Source: an uncultured Collinsella sp.
GTDB lineage: Bacteria; Actinomycetota; Coriobacteriia; Coriobacteriales; Coriobacteriaceae
Length of the DNA stretch: 36,308 nucleotides
Direction of reading: 5' to 3'
Assembly: GCA_900556605.1 (NCBI GenBank)
Contig: USPC01000007.1
Span: 1 to 36,308, forward strand
A model generated the notes under the pieces. It worked only from the letters and a program-made list of their open reading frames with translations. It had not been told where the DNA came from and searched no databases. Of the stretch, positions 24,601 through 32,737 are shown piece after piece. The translations under genes were made by a program, and so were the position numbers. Numbering within the stretch: the stretch's first letter is position 1; the number at the start of each line of letters is the position of its first letter.

Positions 24601-25339
24601 CGTCATCGACTATATGCCGGGCGATACACTGCTGCACCGCTTGAACCCGGTCGTCAAACTGGACCTTGCCGCCGCCATCATCATCGGCATTTTCCTGTCC
24701 GACACCTACGTGGCGCTGTTGGGCTTTTTGGCGCTCACCCTTGCACTGGGCGCCTACGCCGGCGTCGTCGACCGTCTGCTCTCGCTACTCAAGCTGCTGA
24801 TTCCGCTCGCGCTTATCATGCTGGTGCTTCAGCTGGCCTTTATGCGCGACGGCAACATGGTGTGGGGCTTTATCACCGACACGGGCCTCATTACCGGATC
24901 GAAGGCCTGCCTACGCCTGTTGGGCGTGGCGCTGCCACTCATCCTCATGCTTATGGTGACCAAGCTCAACGACCTCGCCAACGCTTGCGTCGAGGTGCTG
25001 CACGTGCCATATCGCTATGCCTTCACCTTTACCACGGCACTGCGCTTTGTGCCGGTATTTGGCCAGGAAATGAACGCCATCATGGAGGCACAGACTGCAC
25101 GCGGCGTCGAATACGACACTAAGAATCCCGTCAAGAAACTCAAGCTCATGCTGCCGCTGTGCGTGCCACTGCTCATCTCGAGCGTGGGCAAGACCGATGC
25201 CACCGCGCTTGCCGCCGAGCAGCGCGGCTTCTACCTGCGCACGCGTGCGAGTTCGTATAAGCGCTACCCCATCAAAGGCCTAGATATCGCCGTACTTATC
25301 GTCAGCATCACCCTTATCGCCATCGGCTTCCTGTTCTAG
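24593..25339 (+). CDS. ECF transporter T component (EcfT)
   Basis: The 248-residue membrane protein links the ATPases to the S component. After the typical start (MPGDTLLHRLNPVVKL) come several hydrophobic segments (about 25-42, 46-62, 66-86, 110-125, 225-245). The two coupling-helix arginine motifs of EcfT appear as QTARGVEYD (about 165-173) and AEQRGFYLR (about 205-213). Translation starts at GTG 24593, inside the ATPase gene, 8 nt before its stop, with GAGGAG at about 24578 as ribosome site, so the two proteins are translationally coupled. The operon ends at a hairpin at 25369. Confidence 0.92.
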   Translation: MVNVIDYMPGDTLLHRLNPVVKLDLAAAIIIGIFLSDTYVALLGFLALTLALGAYAGVVDRLLSLLKLLIPLALIMLVLQLAFMRDGNMVWGFITDTGLITGSKACLRLLGVALPLILMLMVTKLNDLANACVEVLHVPYRYAFTFTTALRFVPVFGQEMNAIMEAQTARGVEYDTKNPVKKLKLMLPLCVPLLISSVGKTDATALAAEQRGFYLRTRASSYKRYPIKGLDIAVLIVSITLIAIGFLF

Positions 25340-25368
25340 CAATCGCTGACAGCAACTGACAAACGCAA

Positions 25369-25402
25369 AAGGCCCCGGCTCGCATCAAACGAGCCGGGGC
25401 CT
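25369..25402. terminator. Bidirectional terminator between the ECF operon and the racemase gene
   Basis: AAGGCCCCGGCTCG (25369-25382) and CGAGCCGGGGCCTT (25390-25403) form a 14-bp stem with a 7-nt loop. TTTT follows on the minus strand (25370-25367). The plus strand has CCTTACTGTTTT. Confidence 0.8.
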
Positions 25403-25462
25403 TACTGTTTTCCCAGATAAAACCTACCAAAATAAACCTGTCCCTTTTTGGCAGGTCAAGGG

Positions 25463-26209
25463 CTACAGGCGGTAGGGGACGCCGCTGCGAATGATGGACT
25501 CGCGCACCAGGACATCCATCGCATCGAGGGTGATCTCGGGCATCTCGCGATACTTCTGCAACACCGAAAGCTCCGTGCAGGCCAGGATGACGCGGTCGCA
25601 GCCGCTGCGGGCGAACTCCCACATCACGCGGTCGAACTTATCCATATCAGGCTCGCGCCCGGCCTTCACATCGTCGTAGATGAGCGACATCACGTCGGCC
25701 TGACGCTTTTCGCTGGGATAGACGACCTCAACGCCCGCGGTCTCACATTCGCGCCCATAGACGTCTGCGCCCACGGTACCGTCGGTGCCCATGATGCCGA
25801 TCTTGTGCACCGGCTCGGCCGGCATGCTCAGGTTGGGGTCGAACTCGCACTCCCCCATCACCGCGCCGGCCAGAGCATAGCGCACCGACTCGCGCGGCAT
25901 GTGGATAATCGGCACCTTCGTAAACGACTGGATCTGGTCGTAGAAGTAGTGTGACGTGTTGCAGGGAATCGCTATGTGCGAGCAGCCCAGCGACTCGAGC
26001 GCTTGGGCGCACTCCTTCATGGTCGCCAGCAGCTCGGCATGCTCACCGGTCTTGATGGCCAGCGTGCGGTCGGGCATGGTCGACTTGGAAAGCACCACCA
26101 TGTCGATATGCTCCTGGTCGCACGTAGCCGCCGTATGGCGCACCACCTGGTCGTAGTAATACGACGTGGCCTCGGCGCCCATGCCGCCGATAACTCCCAG
26201 CTTTTCCAT
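25463..26209 (-). CDS. Aspartate/glutamate racemase family protein
   Basis: The 248-residue cofactor-independent amino-acid racemase has the N-terminal KLGVIGGMGAEAT (3-15) and the two catalytic cysteines Cys83 (AIPCNTSH) and Cys211 (LACTEL), as expected for Asp/Glu racemases. ATG 26209 is preceded by AAGGAGG; the frame opens 26 codons earlier without a ribosome site. It follows an ATP-grasp ligase gene by 84 bp on the same strand. In Enterococcus and lactic acid bacteria an aspartate racemase gene stands next to the D-aspartate ligase gene, so racemisation of L-Asp to D-Asp for cell-wall cross-bridges is the favoured role. Glutamate racemase (MurI) is less likely because this is the YgeA/aspartate-type sequence. 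Confidence 0.85.
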   Translation of the reverse strand: MEKLGVIGGMGAEATSYYYDQVVRHTAATCDQEHIDMVVLSKSTMPDRTLAIKTGEHAELLATMKECAQALESLGCSHIAIPCNTSHYFYDQIQSFTKVPIIHMPRESVRYALAGAVMGECEFDPNLSMPAEPVHKIGIMGTDGTVGADVYGRECETAGVEVVYPSEKRQADVMSLIYDDVKAGREPDMDKFDRVMWEFARSGCDRVILACTELSVLQKYREMPEITLDAMDVLVRESIIRSGVPYRL

Positions 26210-26293
26210 CGCCGCCTCCTTGGTGACGCCCACGCAATTGCGCGTATCATGCCCGCGCCCGCCCGATACATACCGGACGGGCGCCACACTCGT

Positions 26294-27550
26294 CTACTTG
26301 TAATACGTCTTGAACAGCTTAAAGTGGCGCAGCTTGGTGTGCCACATGCGCAACCAGCGGTTAAAGACAAAGTCTCCCTTCATAAACGAGGGATCGGCGC
26401 CCTTGCCCTCCTTGGCCAGACGATGTGCCTTCGCACGCAGCTCGGGGTCCTTGACATACTTGTCAACGACGCCCATGGGAACAACCATCCACAGAGCCTC
26501 ATCCTGCGCCGTCACAAATTCCGGCTCAAACGGGCGGTTATAGACGTACTCATCCACCACGTATTTAGCAACGTTAAATCCACTATTGGTGACATAGTAA
26601 TTACTGCGGCCCTGACGCGTGTTGAAGTCGAAGAACTTAAACGAGCCATCGCGCTCGTCGTACTTGACGTCGAAGTTGGAGAAGCCCGTAAATTTAAGGT
26701 CCTCAAGCAGCTTGCGCACGCCACCCATGAGCTCGTCGTTGGGCTCAGTGATGATGCAGGCATGGTTGCCTACACCATGGGGCTGATGCTCCTCGAGTAG
26801 CACGTGACCCAAGCACATCATGCGAACCTTGCCGTTGCGGTCGGAATAACTGGTAAGCACGCGCATGTACTCGTCGTTGCCGGGCACGCGGTCCTGCAAG
26901 ATGAGATCATCGGTGTAGCCGCTGGCGTACACATCGCGAATGACCTGTTCCAGCTCGGCGCGATCGGCAATCTCGTAGGCCTTCTTCTGACCCTCGAACT
27001 CGTGCTCCCACCACATGATGCCGTCAGAGGGCTTCAGAATCATCGGAAAGGGGAAGTCGATCTGGTCGAGCACCTCGGCGGAAGCCTCACCCTGAGCGTT
27101 GAGCATCGCCATGGTAAAGGTAAACGTGTGCGGATAGGGCACACCGTGCTTCTCGCACAGCTCGTAGAAGATCTCCTTCTTCTGGCACTGCTCAAGCATG
27201 CTATAGGGCGCATAGGGCGCGATGACGTTCGAGGCAAGCTGGCCGGCGTCCTGGGCCTGCGCGGCAAGCGCGACGTAGTTGTCGCCGCAGCCCATGAGAA
27301 TAATCTTCTTATCAGGATTGGCCTGTGCGACGCCGTTAACGGTCTCGATCATGACCGGCATGGTATCAATATCCACGTTGGGCGTGTAATCGATAATTTG
27401 GCTGCGATACGCGGGGCCGGTCTGGTACTTGCCAAAGACCAGGCTCTTAACCTGATACTCCTCGTAGAAAGCGCGCGCCACCGAATACGCGTTGATGTCG
27501 CCGCCGAGCAGCACGGGGATAAACTCGCGCTCTGTAAACTGCAATGCCAT
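26294..27550 (-). CDS. ATP-grasp ligase, probable D-aspartate ligase
   Basis: The 418-residue cytoplasmic protein has an ATP-grasp fold. A Rossmann-like N-terminus (FIPVLLGGDINAYSVARAF, about 10-28) is followed by the ATP-binding lysines near FPFPMILKPSDGIMWW (about 165-180). The metal-binding acidic and asparagine residues sit in FDVKYDERDGSFKFFDFNTRQGRSNYY (about 300-326), where FDFNTRQGR is the ATP-grasp signature. This shape resembles the D-aspartate ligases (Aslfm type) that add D-Asp to the peptidoglycan stem peptide. It is upstream of the racemase gene, which would supply D-Asp. Other carboxylate-amine ligase roles cannot be excluded. Confidence 0.75.
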   Translation of the reverse strand: MALQFTEREFIPVLLGGDINAYSVARAFYEEYQVKSLVFGKYQTGPAYRSQIIDYTPNVDIDTMPVMIETVNGVAQANPDKKIILMGCGDNYVALAAQAQDAGQLASNVIAPYAPYSMLEQCQKKEIFYELCEKHGVPYPHTFTFTMAMLNAQGEASAEVLDQIDFPFPMILKPSDGIMWWEHEFEGQKKAYEIADRAELEQVIRDVYASGYTDDLILQDRVPGNDEYMRVLTSYSDRNGKVRMMCLGHVLLEEHQPHGVGNHACIITEPNDELMGGVRKLLEDLKFTGFSNFDVKYDERDGSFKFFDFNTRQGRSNYYVTNSGFNVAKYVVDEYVYNRPFEPEFVTAQDEALWMVVPMGVVDKYVKDPELRAKAHRLAKEGKGADPSFMKGDFVFNRWLRMWHTKLRHFKLFKTYYK

Positions 27551-27770
27551 GGAAACTTCCTATCTAGAACTGCCCACACGACGGGCGGTCTTTGTGCAAC
27601 TGATTTATTCTAGCGTGCCGAGCCGTCGGCACCCAAAGCTCCACCGTATCTATGGCAATCGGCGTAATTATCCAGCACGAAGGCGGCGATCACCGGTGTA
27701 AGACAACAGGCAATGAACCCACCGTTGTTGTAGGATTCAACATGTTGCCCGCCCCGTCGAAAGGTACACT

Positions 27771-28403
27771 GTGCCCCAGGCTCATCCGATCAACAACCCC
27801 ATCATTGACGCCGCAAAGCGCGAACTTGCGGATCGTGCCCAGACGGCAGCTCCCCTACGCACCGCAAACGATGCTTACAACGGGCCTGCCCGCATCATCT
27901 CAATCAACACGTCGGAGCACAAAGGCACGCGTAAGTCACCCGTCGCCGACGGGCACGACACCGTCATCGAGCAGTTTGGCCTCGCCTCCGATGCGCACGC
28001 CGGGCATTGGCACCGTCAGGTCTCCTTTTTAGCTGCAGAGTCTATCCAGACGGCACAGGCGCGCGGGCTCGATGTGCACGAGGGCGACTTTGGCGAGAAC
28101 TTCACAACCCAGGGCATCAACCTGCTCTCACTCCCCTTGGGCACGCAGCTCAAGCTCGGTAGCGAAGTGCTCGTCGAAATCAGCCAGATCGGCAAAGTCT
28201 GCCACACACGCTGTGCCATCTACTATCTCGCCGGCGACTGCATCTTCCCTCACGAGGGCATTTTTGGCGTCGTGCTGCAGGGCGGAGAAGTCCATGCCGG
28301 TGACGACATACAGGTGATCAGGCTCGGCGACGGCACCTGTTCCTTCACTCCCGCCGAGGCACTCAAAGAGGTGGAGCGGGCTCGCCGCGAAGGAACCCTA
28401 TAG
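27771..28403 (+). CDS. MOSC domain-containing protein
   Basis: The 210-residue protein has a MOSC (molybdenum cofactor sulfurase C-terminal) beta-barrel. The conserved GLASDAHAGHWHRQVSFLAAESI (about 70-92), the GDFGENFTTQGINL stretch and the cysteine Cys in GKVCHTRCAIYYLAGDCIFPHEGIFG (about 143-168) match the stand-alone YiiM-like MOSC subgroup. Those proteins are linked to sulfur or molybdopterin metabolism and reduction of N-hydroxylated compounds. Translation starts at GTG 27771, with AAAGG six nt before. The first 35 residues are not conserved-looking. It stands alone between divergent neighbours, with a palindrome-rich region after it. Confidence 0.85.
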   Translation: MPQAHPINNPIIDAAKRELADRAQTAAPLRTANDAYNGPARIISINTSEHKGTRKSPVADGHDTVIEQFGLASDAHAGHWHRQVSFLAAESIQTAQARGLDVHEGDFGENFTTQGINLLSLPLGTQLKLGSEVLVEISQIGKVCHTRCAIYYLAGDCIFPHEGIFGVVLQGGEVHAGDDIQVIRLGDGTCSFTPAEALKEVERARREGTL

Positions 28404-28446
28404 TTGCAAAACCCCACGTTGAGGTAGCTTTTACAAGCAAGAATCC

Positions 28447-28567
28447 CGTTACAACAGGGTGCCGTAACGTTAAAGTTGAACTCTATGGTTTCTCAACAAT
28501 TCACCATTCCCGCAGGTCAAGGCCAAAGCCTCAAGTTCAACTTGACCCTTTAGAACCTTTAAGGTTC
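28447..28567. promoter_or_regulatory. Cluster of short palindromes ahead of the cell-wall enzyme gene
   Basis: The intergenic region holds CGTTAC/GTAACG (28447-28452, 28464-28469), a perfect 7-1-7 palindrome TCAAGTT-C-AACTTGA (28531-28545) and another 7-1-7 palindrome GAACCTT-T-AAGGTTC (28553-28567). AAGTTGAAC at 28473-28481 is an inverted partner of 28535-28543, and TTCAAGTTGA recurs at about 28565-28574. Such clustered, similar sites suggest binding of a dimeric regulator upstream of the gene at 28638. Confidence 0.5.
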
Positions 28568-28637
28568 AAGTTGAGGTCGAAAGCAGTAGTAGAATACACC
28601 TCGACCAATAACCTACGATTGATTGCAGAGGGACTGG

Positions 28638-29771
28638 ATGCAGCATTCGAACCATCGCACCGCAGCGCTCATCGCGTCGAAGCCGGCTCGTATCATCACG
28701 AGCGCCGCGCTCGCCGTCGCGCTGACGGCCACGCCGATGCTCTCCCCCGTCGCGGCCTATGCCGCCTCGCAGGCAACGCAGGATCAGCTTTCCGCCGCCC
28801 AGAAAAAAATCGAGGACGCTACGAGCGCCTACAACGACGCCCGCACCAAGCTCGAGGATCTGCAAAAGCAGATCGACTCCAATGAGGCGAACATCGATAA
28901 GATTGAGGCCGAGCTACCCGAGCAGCAGGCCAAGGCAAGCTCCGCCATGCGCGATCTGTATAAGTACCAGAAGGGCACCAGCCCCATCGTGAGCTTCCTG
29001 GTGAACACGCAGAGCTTGGGTGACTTTATCACCACCTGCAAATACACCAACCAGATTACGAGCTCGAGCGTCGACGAGATCGAAGAGCTTAACAAGATGC
29101 AGACCGAGCTCGAGCAGAACAAAACCGAACTCGATCAGGCCAAGTCTCAGCTCGAGGGCGAGCAAAAGAATGCCGAGGATGCGCTGGCCCAGGCACAGCA
29201 GCTCCGCAGTGAGGCGCAGGCGAAGGCCGAGCAGGAAAATGCTGCCGAGCTGGCAAAGCTCGAGGCCGACAAGGCCGCTGCCGCCGAGAAGATCTCGGGC
29301 GAGGGCGTAAGCGGCAACAACTCCAACAGCCAGGCCAACAACGCCAACACCACCATCGACACCACGATGAACAGCTCGAATAGCGGTAACTCCGATTACG
29401 ACTCGTTCATTAACGAGTGGACGAGCCGCATCGATAACTACCTTGCCGGCTCCCCTATGGCAGGCCAGGGCTACAACTTTGCCGTCGCCGCCTGGAACAC
29501 CGGCGTCGATCCCCGTTGGTCCCCCGCCATCGCTTGCATCGAGAGCAGCAAGGGCCTCTATTGCGCCGGCTCCTATAACGCCTGGGGCTGGAGTGCCCGC
29601 GGCGGTGGTTGGCGTAGCTTTGGTAGCTGGAGCGAGGGCGTCTCCGCCCACGTTGCCTACCTGGGCGCCAACTATGGTTCCACGCTTACTCCGGCAGCCG
29701 CCAAGAAGTACTGCCCGCCCACGTGGCAGGACTGGTACAACAAGGTCGCCAATCAAATGAACCGTATTTAA
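28638..29771 (+). CDS. Secreted coiled-coil protein with lysozyme-like cell-wall domain
   Basis: The 377-residue exported protein has a signal peptide (about 17-42, ending VAAYA). A long coiled-coil region (about 45-225, rich in Glu, Gln, Lys and Ala) follows, with the PcsB/CwlO-like start TQDQLSAAQKKIEDATSAYN. Then a Ser/Asn-rich linker (about 228-255) and a C-terminal domain of about 120 residues containing SPAIACIESSKGLYCAGSYN and NAWGW. The IESS...NAWGW pattern with the glutamate is that of lysozyme-like or glucosaminidase-type muralytic domains, so it probably cleaves peptidoglycan during growth. The ATG at 28638 has AGAGGGA before it. A terminator follows 11 bp after the stop. Confidence 0.8.
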   Translation: MQHSNHRTAALIASKPARIITSAALAVALTATPMLSPVAAYAASQATQDQLSAAQKKIEDATSAYNDARTKLEDLQKQIDSNEANIDKIEAELPEQQAKASSAMRDLYKYQKGTSPIVSFLVNTQSLGDFITTCKYTNQITSSSVDEIEELNKMQTELEQNKTELDQAKSQLEGEQKNAEDALAQAQQLRSEAQAKAEQENAAELAKLEADKAAAAEKISGEGVSGNNSNSQANNANTTIDTTMNSSNSGNSDYDSFINEWTSRIDNYLAGSPMAGQGYNFAVAAWNTGVDPRWSPAIACIESSKGLYCAGSYNAWGWSARGGGWRSFGSWSEGVSAHVAYLGANYGSTLTPAAAKKYCPPTWQDWYNKVANQMNRI

Positions 29772-29781
29772 GTGCAGCTGC

Positions 29782-29807
29782 AAAGGGGCCCCAAACGGGG
29801 CCCCTTT
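29782..29807. terminator. Bidirectional terminator between the cell-wall enzyme and kinase genes
   Basis: AAAGGGGCCCC (29782-29792) and GGGGCCCCTTT (29797-29807) form an 11-bp stem with an AAAC loop. TTTT follows on the plus strand, and the converging kinase gene ends 9 bp further on. Confidence 0.85.
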
Positions 29808-29815
29808 TCAATTCT

Positions 29816-31216
29816 CTAGGAGACGATACCGGTCGCGTTGCCGATAACAACGACGACGCACATGACGGCAAACATAAACCCGAGCGCCTTGAACCACAGT
29901 TCGACAAAAGCACTCCCCCGATACCGATCGAGCACGGGAAAACGACGTCGAAGTCTACGCCGGTCGAGCATTCCGAATGTAATGAGCAACACCAGGCCAT
30001 CGACCATAAAGAAATACTCAAGCGCCAAAAACCACGTTGGATAGTTTCGGTTTTCGCCCGTTGGCGTAAATACCGCAAAATGGCTGCCCATCAGCAGCAA
30101 CAATGTTGTCGCATAGACGCATCCATTCCATATGCGCCCCACGGGCTCGGGGATACGCGAGAGCAGACGCACACATTTGGATGTCACGGGAGAGACGATC
30201 GAACGCCGGCTTGCAGAAGACGGAAGCGTGAGGGCAACCGGCTGCTGTACCCGCTGCACCTGTGGCACCGCGGCCCGGGGCACGCTGGCAGCAGAAAAGG
30301 TCACGGGCGACGGTGCAGGGAGACATAGCTCATATGCCGCACGCGCAGCATGCCCCAGCGCCTTTGCACTCGCAAAGCGCTTAGCGGGATCGAGCGCCAT
30401 CGCCATGCAAATCACATCCGCCAGCGGAACGGGAATGCCATGCGCCTCGCATTGCTCGCGCATGTCACGCCCCGGTTTGGGGTCAGTTCCCGTCAGGCAA
30501 AAGAACAGTAGCGCGCCAAGCGCGTAAATATCGCTGCGGACGCTCGTCTGCCCAAACCCAAACTGCTCGGGCGGCGCATAGGAACGCGTGCCAAACTTGA
30601 CGGTGTCAGCGTCGGCGCCATCGCGCCAAACGCGCGCGATTCCCAGGTCAATAATCACCAGCGAGGAAAAGGTCATGCCGGCATCGGTCGCGTATCTCAC
30701 GCCCGACACAATGATATTCGAGGGTTTAAGGTCGCGGTGGATTACCGGTACCCCCGGCTCCCCCGCAGCTGCAAAACCAGCATGCAGCTCGCCCACCGCT
30801 TCACACAGAACGGGATACAGCCAGCGGGCATAATCGGGCGTCGCCCCCAAGCGTCCCACCAACGCCTCGAGCGTCTCGCCTTCGACATACTCCATCACCA
30901 CGTCAAGCTCGTCGCCCACACGGCGGCAATCGACGATTCGGGGCAAGTGCTCAAAACGACGACCGGCGCGCTGGGCCGCAAACAGGCGCTCATATGCTCC
31001 GCCAATCTGCACCGAAGCATCAATGCGCTTGCGGACAAAGGGACCGAGAGACCCGCCGCCAGAGCCCTCAAAATAGACGAGTTCGGTCATCTCGACATCC
31101 GAGCACTTGAGCACGCGCTCCACACGATAGCTGTCATCGCGGTCGAGCGACGCCAAATGCTCGACAAGTGAAGCAGTCAGCTCGTCATCGGAATATGTTG
31201 GGCTCTGAGTATCCAT
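29816..31216 (-). CDS. Transmembrane serine/threonine protein kinase
   Basis: The 466-residue Hanks-type kinase has the ATP-anchoring lysine in FVRKRI (about Lys63), the catalytic loop HRDLKPSN (160-167) and a DLG in place of the usual DFG (190-192). APPEQFG serves as the activation-segment motif, and YALGALLFFCLTG is the helix after it. The C-terminal 150 residues have about three hydrophobic spans (roughly 365-380, 395-415, 440-460) and no PASTA repeats, so the kinase is membrane-anchored with a short external part. Several in-frame ATGs exist (31228, 31225, 31216) and none has a strong ribosome site. I chose 31216 from protein resemblance. A 15-bp hairpin lies just ahead. Confidence 0.85.
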   Translation of the reverse strand: MDTQSPTYSDDELTASLVEHLASLDRDDSYRVERVLKCSDVEMTELVYFEGSGGGSLGPFVRKRIDASVQIGGAYERLFAAQRAGRRFEHLPRIVDCRRVGDELDVVMEYVEGETLEALVGRLGATPDYARWLYPVLCEAVGELHAGFAAAGEPGVPVIHRDLKPSNIIVSGVRYATDAGMTFSSLVIIDLGIARVWRDGADADTVKFGTRSYAPPEQFGFGQTSVRSDIYALGALLFFCLTGTDPKPGRDMREQCEAHGIPVPLADVICMAMALDPAKRFASAKALGHAARAAYELCLPAPSPVTFSAASVPRAAVPQVQRVQQPVALTLPSSASRRSIVSPVTSKCVRLLSRIPEPVGRIWNGCVYATTLLLLMGSHFAVFTPTGENRNYPTWFLALEYFFMVDGLVLLITFGMLDRRRLRRRFPVLDRYRGSAFVELWFKALGFMFAVMCVVVVIGNATGIVS

Positions 31217-31232
31217 GGCGTCCATCATAACG

Positions 31233-31266
31233 CAGGGTGCGGACACCCCATGGTGTCCGCACCCTG
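31233..31266. repeat. 15-bp perfect inverted repeat immediately ahead of the kinase start
   Basis: Arms 31233-31247 and 31252-31266 (CAGGGTGCGGACACC and complement) enclose a 4-nt loop. It lies 49 bp after the HTH gene stop and 16 bp ahead of the chosen kinase start. No T-run follows on the minus strand (CGTTATG), so it may slow read-through, stabilise upstream RNA or limit kinase translation. Confidence 0.8.
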
Positions 31267-31315
31267 TTCGTTTGCATGGTTGTTCTGGTGACACCGCCAG
31301 CTCAGCCATCGGCCG

Positions 31316-31738
31316 CTAACTCACCGTTTCCTCGCCAAAGCGATACAGCTCTTCATTGACCTTTTGGAGGCTACAGCCACGGTCGATGCAAAAGATAATG
31401 ATTGCATCGCGACGGTCCTTACAGTTGAGGACGCTCACTCCGGCAGCCGTCAGAGCGCGGTTGGTCTCCTTCATCGACAGCGCCATTGCAAAGGCAATCT
31501 GCAGCACCTTATTGCGGCTCGGATTGCGCGAACCGGTAAAGATCTGATAGCCAAAGGTCTCGTTGAGGTCGGCCATACGCACCACGCGCGAACGCTCGAG
31601 CCCCTTCTCTTCCAAAAGCTGTTTCAGATACTCCGAAAGCGACGGGGCGGCAAAGTCGTGCTCTTTGATATAGCCATCGATGTTCGGCGCGTCGAGAAGC
31701 TCATTGAGTAACTCGTCCGTTAGCTTTTTATCGGGCAT
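31316..31738 (-). CDS. XRE-like helix-turn-helix protein
   Basis: The 140-residue protein has a central XRE-type helix-turn-helix (about 32-105): LSEYLKQLLEEKGLERSRV, then DLNETFGYQIFTGSRNPSRNKVLQIAFAM. The second half of that stretch is the recognition helix and its follow-up. An N-terminal acidic helix (DELLNELLDAPNIDGYI) precedes it, and a C-terminal helical extension of about 40 residues follows. Its ribosome site GGGAGG is strong. It is directly upstream of the transmembrane kinase gene and 39 bp after a lipoprotein gene, all on one strand. It may be a transcription factor or an adaptor that the kinase phosphorylates. No evidence decides this. Confidence 0.75.
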   Translation of the reverse strand: MPDKKLTDELLNELLDAPNIDGYIKEHDFAAPSLSEYLKQLLEEKGLERSRVVRMADLNETFGYQIFTGSRNPSRNKVLQIAFAMALSMKETNRALTAAGVSVLNCKDRRDAIIIFCIDRGCSLQKVNEELYRFGEETVS

Positions 31739-31777
31739 ACGACCTCACCTCCCATACGGCGCAACGGTAGCGACATG

Positions 31778-32323
31778 TTAGGCCAGCACCCAGCTCGCAG
31801 TCGCGGACTTATCAAACATGTTGGCAAAATAGAGAGCCTTCTTGATGTCACCATCAAAATAGATATTGCCCGCCACGGAGCCACCGGCGGCAAGGGTGCC
31901 AGACTGCAGCTCATCGGAGCCCTCGCTGTAGTAACCCTGGTTCTGCTGCGCACCGTTGGCGTCCTCGCCCTTCCAGTCGTAGATATTGTAATCTGCGCCC
32001 TCATCACCATTGTTGACGTACTTGACGTGAATACCCGTCATGGTCGAACCGTCATAATTTGTGAGACCGAGCTGGACGGAATCGACGACGACGGAAAGGC
32101 CAGCAGTCGTGGTCACCGTCGTGCCAACAGCCAGGTCAGTCGTAGGCTGCTCTTCCTTCTTCGTCTCTTCCTTCTTGTCGCCATCGTCAGCGTCCTCGGT
32201 GACGGTCGCCTTATCGCTACCGCAACCGGCAAGAAGACTGGCAGTCCCCAAGGCAACAGTGGCGAATGCGCCAAGTGCAGCGCGACGGCTCAGCAGCACT
32301 TCGTTTTCGAGCTTATTCATCAT
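31778..32323 (-). CDS. Putative lipoprotein with DUF4352-like immunoglobulin-type domain
   Basis: The 181-residue exported protein has a twin-arginine-like LSRRAALGAF (about 11-20), a hydrophobic stretch and the lipobox LLAGC (Cys at about 34), so it is a membrane-anchored lipoprotein possibly exported by Tat. A Lys/Glu/Asp-rich linker (about 36-63) follows. The C-terminal part (VGTTVTTTAGLSVVVDSVQLG to GSVAGNIYFDGD) matches the DUF4352-type beta-sandwich, common in Gram-positive surface lipoproteins of unknown function. AGGAAGG precedes the ATG. It is the first gene of a probable three-gene unit with the HTH protein and the kinase. Confidence 0.8.
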   Translation of the reverse strand: MMNKLENEVLLSRRAALGAFATVALGTASLLAGCGSDKATVTEDADDGDKKEETKKEEQPTTDLAVGTTVTTTAGLSVVVDSVQLGLTNYDGSTMTGIHVKYVNNGDEGADYNIYDWKGEDANGAQQNQGYYSEGSDELQSGTLAAGGSVAGNIYFDGDIKKALYFANMFDKSATASWVLA

Positions 32324-32487
32324 GCATCCTTCCTACGATCCGGCTACCGCGCCGGCACACAGCACATCGTAGAAGGCAGCGAGCTCAAATTCATTAGCTG
32401 GGAGCTAATGGGGGTTTGTAAGCTAGATTGGTACTGGATTGAGAAGATGCCTGTTCAGATTGAGCGGTGATTGAGGCTGCAGCTTGA

Positions 32488-32664
32488 TGCCAAAGCGCCC
32501 TTGCCGCGCCTCTGGCCGACGTTAACCGCACCCCTCTCACCTGCAAGATGCCCATGAGGGGGCTGCCCGTCGAAGATAGCGCGCGCATGGTGTTCGACGA
32601 TTCCGTCGCCCCGCTATCGAATAAAAGGTATGGTCATAAGATCACTCAGGCAATAAAGCAATAG
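32488..32664 (+). pseudogene. Unidentified coding remnant (59 codons, no start)
   Basis: In the 414-bp region 32324-32737 this frame runs from just after TGA (32485-32487) to TAG (32662-32664) with no Met start. It reads as real protein towards its end (for example MRGLPVEDSARMVFDDSVAP). No ribosome site or neighbour supports it as a gene. It may be the C-terminal end of a truncated gene. I do not recognise the family. The rest of the region shows nothing convincing. Confidence 0.3.
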
Positions 32665-32737
32665 CGCTGCGGTATATCTCCCCGTGCTTTAAGTCGGCAT
32701 CAGCCACCTCAGGCAAGCGATTCAAATCACGGCACCC

